Shown piece by piece: positions 58,607 to 64,000 of a stretch of 64,000 nt of DNA; the stretch's first letter is position 1, and each line of letters starts with the position of its first letter. The stretch covers positions 124,001 through 188,000 of the forward strand of contig CAWEZC010000001.1 of NCBI GenBank assembly GCA_963813495.1, written 5' to 3'. Origin of the DNA: JACVRW01 sp963813495 (GTDB taxonomy: Bacteria; Actinomycetota; Thermoleophilia; Solirubrobacterales; Thermoleophilaceae). The translations under genes were made by a program, and so were the position numbers. Under the pieces are notes generated by a model. That model did no database searches. It had not been told where the DNA came from and saw nothing but the letters and a program-made list of their open reading frames with translations.

Positions 58607-58825
58607 ATGTCGATGCTGGAAGGAAAGCAACTGAGCGAGCGCGTCTGTGATGACGCGGTAGCGCCGCTGGAGTGCGACGTGCCGGCGGAGATGTCTCTTG
58701 GTGAGTGGAGCCAGACTCGCCGAGGCGGGCCTCCACCCCCGAAACGCTGGTGGCGAGCCCTGCGCCGCTCACCGCGGCTGCCGGGAAAGCCGGGCGGCGA
58801 GAGCCTCACCCGGCGGTCGTCCTGA
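58607..58825 (+). CDS. Small conserved-looking protein upstream of the zinc lipoprotein
   Basis: 72 residues, ATG 58607 or 58613. DDAVAPLECDVPAEMSLGEW then SQTRRG and a basic Pro/Arg tail (KRWWRALRRSPRLPGKPG). Short actinobacterial proteins with APLECDIP and LxEW blocks occur near stress or regulator genes. It ends eight bases before the Zur-like palindrome, so it could be an expressed leader peptide, or noise; moderate support only. Confidence 0.45.
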   Translation: MSMLEGKQLSERVCDDAVAPLECDVPAEMSLGEWSQTRRGGPPPPKRWWRALRRSPRLPGKPGGESLTRRSS

Positions 58826-58833
58826 CCGCGAGC

Positions 58834-58846
58834 GAGAATCATTCTC
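58834..58846. promoter_or_regulatory. Zur/Fur-type box GAGAATCATTCTC
   Basis: A perfect 6-1-6 inverted repeat that can be extended to 7-1-7 with the flanking C and A (CGAGAATCATTCTCA). Zur boxes in actinobacteria have the form TGAnAATnATTnTCA. It lies 16 bp before the zinc-binding lipoprotein start, so zinc repression is likely. Confidence 0.75.
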
Positions 58847-58862
58847 ACTAAAATGCCGGGCC

Positions 58863-59798
58863 ATGAGCGCACGTCTCCCCGCGTACGTGCTCGTCGCCGC
58901 GATCGCGGGCGTCCTCGCGGGCGTCGGCTGCGGGAGCGACCAGAGCAGCGCCTCGTCGGCTGAGACCGGCGCCGTGGCCACCACCACGCAGGTGGCGGAC
59001 CTGGTCCGTGCGGTGGGCGGCGACCGGGTGGACGTCGAGCAGATCCTCCCCGTCGGGGCCGACCCTCACGACTACGAACCGCGGCCCAGCGACGCGGCCG
59101 CGCTGGCCGACGCTCCCGTGGTGTTCAAGTCGGGCGGCGACCTCGACGCCTGGCTCGACGACCTGACCGACAGTGCGGGCGGCGACGCCCAGGAGGTGTC
59201 CCTGATCGACTCGGTGACGACGATCGAGGGCGAGGGGGATACCGACCCACACTGGTGGCAGGACCCGCGCAACGCCATTTTGGCCGTGGCCGCCATCCGC
59301 GCCGCACTGGACGAGGCCGACCCCGCCGGTCGCAGCATGTACGAGCGCAACGCCGCCGCCTACACGAAGCGGCTCGAGCGGCTCGATGCGCAGGTCGCCC
59401 GCTGCGTCGAGCGCGTGCCGGCCAACAAGCGCAAGCTCGTGACGACGCACGACTCGCTGGGCTACTTCGCCCGCCGCTACGGCATCGAGGTGATCGGTTC
59501 GGTGATCCCCTCGCTGTCGACCCAGGCCCAGCCCTCCGCCCGGGACATCGGCGAACTGGTCGAGCAGATCAAGGACGAGGGGGTGGAAGCGGTCTTCCCC
59601 GAGTCGAGCATCAATCAGCGCCTCGAGGCGGCGCTGTCACGTGAGGCGGGCGTCGATGTCGGAGCACCGTTGTGGAGCGACTCGCTCGGCGAGCCGGGCT
59701 CGAGCGGCGGCACCTATCTCGAGTCGATCGCGGCGAACACGACCGCCCTCGTGAAGGGCATGAGTGGCGGTCGTGTGCGCTGCCGGCCGGCAGTCTGA
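58863..59798 (+). CDS. Zinc/manganese ABC binding lipoprotein (ZnuA-like)
   Basis: 311 residues from ATG 58863. Lipoprotein signal AAIAGVLAGVGC. Cluster A-I fold: ATTTQVADLVRAVGGDRVDV, LPVGADPHDYEPRPSDAAAL, TDPHWWQDPRNAILAVAAI, KLVTTHDSLGYFARRYGIEV and VEAVFPESSINQRLEAALS. Metal-ligand histidines appear in DPHDYE, DPHWWQ and THDSLG. The low His content of the loop near 170 fits Zn or Mn. No znuB/znuC genes are beside it in the window; the Zur-like box and the fur-family gene at 59974 complete the regulon. Confidence 0.92.
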   Translation: MSARLPAYVLVAAIAGVLAGVGCGSDQSSASSAETGAVATTTQVADLVRAVGGDRVDVEQILPVGADPHDYEPRPSDAAALADAPVVFKSGGDLDAWLDDLTDSAGGDAQEVSLIDSVTTIEGEGDTDPHWWQDPRNAILAVAAIRAALDEADPAGRSMYERNAAAYTKRLERLDAQVARCVERVPANKRKLVTTHDSLGYFARRYGIEVIGSVIPSLSTQAQPSARDIGELVEQIKDEGVEAVFPESSINQRLEAALSREAGVDVGAPLWSDSLGEPGSSGGTYLESIAANTTALVKGMSGGRVRCRPAV

Positions 59799-59973
59799 GC
59801 GGCTGGCGGCCTCTGGTGGCTACGCCTGTGCGGCCACCTGTTCCGGCGACGCCGACGATCCATGCGGCGATCGTCAGCCAGTGATGGCGGGAGCAGAACC
59901 TCCCGAGCCGGTATAGGGGCCAGTCACCGCCCGGCCAGCCGTACTCCTAGCGGGCGACGCCGGGCAACTTCGT

Positions 59974-60411
59974 TTAGGCCGAGGCGCGGCAGTCGGGGCA
60001 CTTGCCGCGCAAGGTGACGTCATGTGCGCCGACCGAGTACTCCACGCGCCCCGCCAGGCGCTCGATCGCCCGCTCGAGCTCGGGGTCCTCAAAGGCTTTG
60101 GTCTGCCCGCAGCTGTCGCAGACGAGATGGTGGTGATGCTCGCCGTCCGGGTGCACCGGTTCGTAGCGCGCCACGGCCTCGCCGACGTCGACCCGCCGGA
60201 CCAGCCTCATGTCATCGAGGAGCTGGAGCGCGCGATAGATGCTGGCCACGCCCACCCCCTCGCCGCGCTCGCGCAGCCGGTCGGAGATCTCCTGGGCGGT
60301 CACGCTGCAGCCGAGCTCATCGAGCGCGGTGACCACGGCGGCGCGCGGGGCGCTCACGCGGTAGCCGCCGCTCGCCAGGATCTCGTGTGCGTGTCCCACC
60401 CAGTCGGTCAT
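59974..60411 (-). CDS. zur: Fur-family regulator, probably Zur
   Basis: 145 residues from ATG 60411. Winged helix: YRVSAPRAAVVTALDELGCS, VTAQEISDRLRERGEGVGVA, SIYRALQLLDDMRLVRRVDV; dimer/metal region GEHHHHLVCDSCGQTKAFED and the structural zinc pair CDSC with CPDC at the end. The HHHHxxC pattern is common to zinc sensors. The closest box-bearing gene is the ZnuA-like lipoprotein, transcribed toward it. Zur over Fur is inferred from that neighbour. Confidence 0.9.
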   Translation of the reverse strand: MTDWVGHAHEILASGGYRVSAPRAAVVTALDELGCSVTAQEISDRLRERGEGVGVASIYRALQLLDDMRLVRRVDVGEAVARYEPVHPDGEHHHHLVCDSCGQTKAFEDPELERAIERLAGRVEYSVGAHDVTLRGKCPDCRASA

Positions 60412-60439
60412 TCCAGGCCAAGGATAGGGTCCACCGCCC

Positions 60440-61321
60440 ATGCCCGAGCTTCACCGTACGCCGGACGAGCGCTTCGAGAACCTGCCCGGCTACGACTTCG
60501 CGCCGAACTGGCACGACGCTGATGGCCTGCGTATGCACTACGTCGACGAGGGGACGGGTCCACCGCTGGTGTGCTTCCATGGGGAGCCGACCTGGGCCTA
60601 CCTGTACCGGACGATGCTGCCGCCCCTCGCGGACGCCGGGCAGCGGGTGATCTGTCCCGACCTGCCCGGCTTCGGCCGCTCCGACAAGCCCACCGACCGG
60701 CGTTGGTACTCGTACGACCGCCATGTCGAGCACGTGTCGGGCATGCTCGGCGCCCTCGACCTGAACGGGGTCACCGCGGTCGTGCAGGACTGGGGCGGCC
60801 CGATCGGCCTGCGCTGGGCCGTGGAGAACGCCGATCGTGTGGCGCGCCTGGTGATCCTCAATACCGGCCTGTTCACCGGACGAGTGTCCAAGGGCTTCAT
60901 GGCCTGGCGTGACTTCGCCGAACGGACTCCGGACCTTCCCGTGGGCTTCGTGATCCAGAGCGGGACCACCACCGACCTGCCCGCCGAGGTCGTAGCCGCC
61001 TATGAGGCTCCCTTCCCGGACGTGGAGTCGAAGGCGGGCGCGGCCCAGTTTCCACTGCTGGTTCCGACCGCCGACGGCCAGCCCGGAGCGGAGGCCATGC
61101 GCGAGGTGGCCGACGCGCTCTCGCGCTGGGAGAAGCCGGTGCTCCTCGCCTTCTCGGACTCCGATCCGGTCTTTCCGTACCCGCGCGCGGGAGAGTTCTT
61201 CTCCCGGCTGATCCCGGGCGCGCCCGAGCAGGTGCGCATCGAGGGCGCTGCGCACTTTCTCCAGGAGGACCGCGGCGAGCTGATCGCCGAGGAGATCGTG
61301 CGCTTCCTGAACGTTCGCTGA
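60440..61321 (+). CDS. Haloalkane dehalogenase-like alpha/beta hydrolase
   Basis: 293 residues. HGEPTWAYLYRTMLPPLADA supplies the oxyanion hole (the HGEPTW motif specific to haloalkane dehalogenases), nucleophile Asp in VVQDWGGPIGLRWAVENADR, halide-binding Trp adjacent, the cap region FTGRVSKGFMAWRDFAERTP, the acid in SDSDPVFP and the catalytic His in EGAAHFLQEDRGE. These match subfamily I dehalogenases, which hydrolyse chloro- and bromoalkanes. Natural substrate unknown. Divergent from zur (28 bp) and followed by a terminator. Confidence 0.9.
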   Translation: MPELHRTPDERFENLPGYDFAPNWHDADGLRMHYVDEGTGPPLVCFHGEPTWAYLYRTMLPPLADAGQRVICPDLPGFGRSDKPTDRRWYSYDRHVEHVSGMLGALDLNGVTAVVQDWGGPIGLRWAVENADRVARLVILNTGLFTGRVSKGFMAWRDFAERTPDLPVGFVIQSGTTTDLPAEVVAAYEAPFPDVESKAGAAQFPLLVPTADGQPGAEAMREVADALSRWEKPVLLAFSDSDPVFPYPRAGEFFSRLIPGAPEQVRIEGAAHFLQEDRGELIAEEIVRFLNVR

Positions 61322-61334
61322 GCGCGCCGCGAGG

Positions 61335-61369
61335 CGCTCCGGCGCCCCGGATCGGGGCGTGCCGGAGCG
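61335..61369. terminator. Bidirectional terminator between convergent genes
   Basis: CGCTCCGGC pairs with GCCGGAGCG, and inside it CCCCG pairs with CGGGG around GAT. The hairpin lies between the dehalogenase stop and the superoxide dismutase stop. Confidence 0.75.
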
Positions 61370-61392
61370 TTGCTCGGCCGGCGTTGCGCTGC

Positions 61393-62001
61393 CTACTGGC
61401 CGGCGGCGCTGTGGCGCTCGGCGACCTTCGCCCAGTCGACGGTGTTCCACCACGCGTCTAGATAGTCAGGGCGCTTGTTCTGGTACTTGAGGTAGTAGGC
61501 GTGCTCCCAGACGTCGACTCCAACAAGCGGCGTCTGGCCGTCGGTGATCGGGTTGTCCTGGTTGGCGGTGGAGACCACAGCCAGCCCGGAGCCGTCATGC
61601 ACGAGCCAGGCCCAGCCCGAGCCGAACTGGTTGACGCCCGCGTCCTTCAGCTTGCCCTGGAAGTCGCCGAACGATCCGAACGCCGCCTCGATCGCCGCGG
61701 CCAGGTCGCCATCGGGCTCGCCGCCGCCGTCGGGTGACATGGACTCCCAGAAGAGAGAGTGGTTGAGATGGCCGCCACCGTTGTTGCGAACGGCGGTGCG
61801 CTTGTCCTCGGGGAGCTGCGACAGGTTGGCCACGACCTCCTCGATCGGCCTGTCGGCCCACTCTGTGCCCTCCAGCGCAGCGTTGGCCTTGTCCACGTAG
61901 GCCTGATGGTGCTTGTCGTGGTGCACGCGCATGGTGGCCTCGTCGATATGAGGCTCGAGCGCGGCGTAGTCATAGGGAAGAGGGGGTACCTCGTACGGCA
62001 T
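61393..62001 (-). CDS. sodA: Superoxide dismutase [Mn/Fe]
   Basis: 202 residues, start ATG 62001 with AAGGAGAG upstream. Metal ligands: His in MRVHHDKHHQAYVDKANAAL, His in GGGHLNHSLFWESMSP, and Asp/His in VGVDVWEHAYYLKYQNKRPD. The GGHLNHSLFW and FGSGWAWLV segments are standard for the Fe/Mn class; the glutamine-site pattern NQDNP favours neither strictly, so metal choice is open. Protects against superoxide, consistent with the metal and redox genes around it. Confidence 0.96.
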   Translation of the reverse strand: MPYEVPPLPYDYAALEPHIDEATMRVHHDKHHQAYVDKANAALEGTEWADRPIEEVVANLSQLPEDKRTAVRNNGGGHLNHSLFWESMSPDGGGEPDGDLAAAIEAAFGSFGDFQGKLKDAGVNQFGSGWAWLVHDGSGLAVVSTANQDNPITDGQTPLVGVDVWEHAYYLKYQNKRPDYLDAWWNTVDWAKVAERHSAAGQ

Positions 62002-62045
62002 GTCTCTCCTTTCGGGGGGATGCGGCTCGGGTAGGACTCTATGCG

Positions 62046-62831
62046 GTGCTGCTCGTCAGCTGGAATGTCGCCGGCCGGGCGCGCCGGGTGGAGGAGCAGG
62101 GGCGCTTGGTTCTCGCTCTCGCGCCCGACGTGGTGTGCCTGCAGGAGGTCACTCCGGCCAGCGCCGACGCGTGGGTCGAGCTGCTGGAATCAGCCGGGAT
62201 GGAGGTGCGGGTGACGGCGCTGCCGCAGGCGCGCGAGTCGAGCCGCCCGCTCGCCGTGTTGACCGCCGCATGCGCGCCGCTCGAGCCGCTGCCGGTGGAG
62301 GGCGTGCCGTGGTCCGAGCGGGTGCTCGCCACGCGAACCGCCGAGGGCCTCGAGATCGTCAACGTGCACTCGCCCGTGAGCCAGAAGCCCGGGCTGGCCA
62401 AGGTGCTGACCCACGAGGCGGTGTTCCGGCACCTGGCTCTGGGCAGCGGTCCGCGGCTCGTGTGCGGCGACCTCAACACACCCCGACGCGAGCATCCCGA
62501 CGGCACCATCTGGACATTCGCCCGCAGCAACCGCGGCGTGCTGCGCCCGGAGCGCGGCCGGCGCTGGGACGCGGCGGAGACCGCACTGATCCGCGGCCTC
62601 GCGCGCCGCGGCTTTCGCGACGCCTTCCGGGAGCTGAACGGCTTCGCCGAGAAGCACCCGAGCTGGGAATGGCCGCGCACGGGAGGCGGCTATCGCCTGG
62701 ACCACCTGATCGTGTCGGCGGAGATCGAGGTGGCGTCCTGCGGCTACCGCCACGACTGGCGCAAGGAGCTCGGGCTGTCAGACCACTCTGCGCTGGTGGC
62801 GGAGCTCGCGCCGTCTCGCGCTTCCAAGTGA
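62046..62831 (+). CDS. Endonuclease/exonuclease/phosphatase (EEP) family protein
   Basis: 261 residues from GTG 62046. EEP fold: LLVSWNVAGRARRVEEQGR (Asn), PDVVCLQEVTPASADAWVEL (metal Glu), NVHSPVS, LVCGDLNTPRREHPDGTIWT (Asp/Asn) and the catalytic pair in YRLDHLIVS and LGLSDHSALVAELA. The family includes AP endonucleases, DNases and phosphoesterases; the compact sequence lacks DNA-repair extensions, so the substrate is undecided. Confidence 0.9.
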   Translation: MLLVSWNVAGRARRVEEQGRLVLALAPDVVCLQEVTPASADAWVELLESAGMEVRVTALPQARESSRPLAVLTAACAPLEPLPVEGVPWSERVLATRTAEGLEIVNVHSPVSQKPGLAKVLTHEAVFRHLALGSGPRLVCGDLNTPRREHPDGTIWTFARSNRGVLRPERGRRWDAAETALIRGLARRGFRDAFRELNGFAEKHPSWEWPRTGGGYRLDHLIVSAEIEVASCGYRHDWRKELGLSDHSALVAELAPSRASK

Positions 62832-62915
62832 TGCGGCTGAGAGGACTCGAACCTCCACGGGGTTGCCCCCACGGCGACCTGAACGCCGCGCGTCTGCCAA
62901 TTCCGCCACAGCCGC
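62832..62915 (-). tRNA. tRNA-Leu (anticodon CAG)
   Basis: 84 nt with long variable arm. Acceptor GCGGCTG / CAGCCGC, discriminator A, anticodon loop TTCAGGT between CGGCG and CGCCG, T arm GGTTCGAGTCC. It starts immediately after the EEP gene stop. Confidence 0.95.
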
Positions 62916-62964
62916 CTGTGCGACGGGAAGGGTAGCGCCCGCGCGGAGCGCGACCCCTGCCGGC

Positions 62965-63591
62965 TCAGGCCTGGGAGCGGCGGCGCTGCGGCGTTCCGAA
63001 CACGTAGTCCCAGAAGGGGGCGCTCACGCCGAAGCCGCGGGTGTCGTCCTGGAAGTGATGACGCATGTGCAGCTCGCGCATCAGCTTGCCCAGCCGGGTG
63101 CGCGGGTGGTGGTGGTGCACGTGGTAGTGCGTCATGTCGTACATCAGGTAGCCCGCCAGGAAGCCGGCCGTGAACACATTCGCCCACGGGTTGCCGAGCG
63201 CGAGCACGAACAGCCCGTAGAACGCGAGCGCAAGCGGAATGCTCACCGAAGGCGGCATCACGAGCCGCAACGGATCGTTGGGGTGATCGTGATGGACGCC
63301 GTGGATGATCCAGTGCAACCGCGCGCCCAGGCCCTCCTCGGGCTCGAAGTGGAAGACGAGCCGATGCATCCAGTACTCGGTGAGGGTCCAGAAGACGTAG
63401 CCGCCGAGCACGAGCGCGACGACCTCGATCGTCGTGGGTTCGCCCCGGGCGCCCACCGTGAAGGCAACGACGATCGCGGGTACGAAGATCAGCAGCGGGA
63501 CCATCGGGTGAACGCGCGACAGCCGGTCCAGCAGGTCCGACTCGAACATGCGTGGCGAGGCCTTGAGAGCTTCTGTCCTGCGCCCGTCCAC
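62965..63591 (-). CDS. Fatty acid hydroxylase (sterol desaturase superfamily)
   Basis: 208 residues. Di-iron membrane hydroxylase with the eight-histidine pattern: EYWMHRLVFHFEP, HWIIHGVHHDHPND, MTHYHVHHHHP and MRELHMRHHFQDD. Two TM pairs (LLIFVPAIVVAFTV, VVALVLGGYVFWTL; IPLALAFYGLFVLA, NVFTAGFLAGYLMY). It may 2-hydroxylate fatty acids or act on carotenoid-like lipids. GTG 63591 gives the longest form; ATG 63549 (at MFESDLL) is equally plausible. Confidence 0.9.
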   Translation of the reverse strand: MDGRRTEALKASPRMFESDLLDRLSRVHPMVPLLIFVPAIVVAFTVGARGEPTTIEVVALVLGGYVFWTLTEYWMHRLVFHFEPEEGLGARLHWIIHGVHHDHPNDPLRLVMPPSVSIPLALAFYGLFVLALGNPWANVFTAGFLAGYLMYDMTHYHVHHHHPRTRLGKLMRELHMRHHFQDDTRGFGVSAPFWDYVFGTPQRRRSQA

Positions 63592-63644
63592 TCCTCGAAT
63601 TTACCGCACGACCCCCCTGTGGGGAAGCTCGGACTTCGGGTCGC

Positions 63645-63815
63645 CTAACTCGGGGACCAGAGCTCTCGCCACGAAGCCATCAGGAACTCGAGGCCCACAG
63701 CCGCCGTGGCGCCATAGACCACAACCTCGATGGGGGTCGCCTCGCCGGTGAAGATCCGTCCCAGCAGATAACAGGTGACAGCTGCCATGAACAGCAGCCT
63801 CCCCAGGGCCTCCAT
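63645..63815 (-). CDS. Small membrane protein (56 aa)
   Basis: ATG 63815 to TAG 63645. EALGRLLFMAAVTCYLLGRI forms one TM; after FTGEATPIEVV a second hydrophobic part VYGATAAVGLEFLMA ends in SWRELWSPS. Third codon positions are GC-rich and the Arg-start is typical of real genes in this window. Two-TM miniprotein of unknown role, 54 bp upstream of the fatty acid hydroxylase gene and read in the same direction. Confidence 0.6.
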   Translation of the reverse strand: MEALGRLLFMAAVTCYLLGRIFTGEATPIEVVVYGATAAVGLEFLMASWRELWSPS

Positions 63816-63898
63816 GCCAGGAGTGTCGGCCGAGAGCCCTGTGGCCCTGTGACGGCTCGGTGAAAGAGAGGTGAAGCTGCGGTTACCGGCAGGGTCCG

Positions 63899-64000
63899 TT
63901 AGGAGGCGCTGGCCGTGGCGAGCGCGGTCATGAGGCTCACGGCCTCGGACCGCGCGATGTCGCTGCCGCGCACGAGCGACTGCCAGGTGGCGAATTCGAC
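63899..64000 (-). CDS. C-terminal fragment of a protein cut by the window edge
   Basis: The last 33 codons read VEFATWQSLVRGSDIARSEA then VSLMTALATASAS and stop at 63899. The helical ending would fit several regulators, but too little is visible for a family call. Confidence 0.6.
   Translation of the reverse strand, partial: VEFATWQSLVRGSDIARSEAVSLMTALATASAS

Overview
The window is high-GC DNA from a bacterium that I read as an actinobacterium of the Thermoleophilia/Solirubrobacterales kind. The reasons are a coenzyme F420 pathway (fused FbiC plus CofC, CofD, CofE and an F420:NADP oxidoreductase), small actinobacterial membrane families, GTG and TTG starts, and an actinobacterial-style YrbE/MlaE permease. 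This placement is inference from gene content; no rRNA gene is present. The sequence is mostly ordinary chromosome with two belts of gene debris (about 25.7-26.6 kb and 39.6-47 kb). I saw no CRISPR array, integrase, transposase or phage module.

0-9 kb: a DHA2 drug exporter (cut by the window edge) coupled to a MarR regulator, a dead GST gene, a coiled-coil protein with a PD-(D/E)XK nuclease signature, and a YgfZ/acyltransferase/lipoprotein operon. Then comes the most interesting module: a two-domain multicopper oxidase, a ZIP permease with an added extracytoplasmic domain, and a DtxR/MntR-type repressor, with a matching palindromic operator in front. This looks like a bacterial counterpart of an oxidase-permease metal uptake pair.

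9-25 kb: a lone THI5-like binding protein, fbiC, a PhoX-like protein, a YtrA-type GntR regulator divergent from a membrane protein and MlaE-type permease, methylmalonate-semialdehyde dehydrogenase, the minus-strand F420 operon npdG-cofD / cofC-cofE (two of whose genes have no ATG/GTG/TTG start), then SDR, HMG-CoA lyase, a DASS anion transporter and an MFS carrier.

25-34 kb: acyl-CoA metabolism (enoyl-CoA hydratase, acyl-CoA carboxylase beta subunit, acetoacetyl-CoA synthetase). With the lyase and mmsA these suggest branched-chain amino acid and ketone-body catabolism. An M28-like membrane protein and a membrane-tethered GIY-YIG-like protein are divergent from each other.

34-36.5 kb: five tRNA genes (Leu-CAA, Leu-TAG, Trp-CCA, Gly-TCC, Pro-GGG) interleaved with a frameshifted phosphotriesterase-like gene and a SnoaL-like gene that runs into a tRNA. 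A sixth tRNA, Leu-CAG, lies near 62.9 kb.

36.5-49 kb: an accessory, partly decayed stretch with a large LuxR-type ATPase regulator, epoxide hydrolase, two more SnoaL-like proteins, an ExoD remnant, a DUF892 ferritin-like protein with a basic linker and C-terminal repeats, small membrane proteins, a DUF2294 protein and a secreted beta-propeller.

49-64 kb: GCS2-type ligase, histidine phosphatase, Bax inhibitor-1 protein and cytochrome bd oxidase with a coupled 60-residue membrane peptide, a frameshifted 5'-nucleotidase, a persulfide dioxygenase-rhodanese fusion, a zinc-binding lipoprotein with a Zur-like box and a Fur/Zur gene, haloalkane dehalogenase-like hydrolase, superoxide dismutase, an EEP-family nuclease/phosphatase and a fatty acid hydroxylase. 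Many neighbours concern redox and metal homeostasis.
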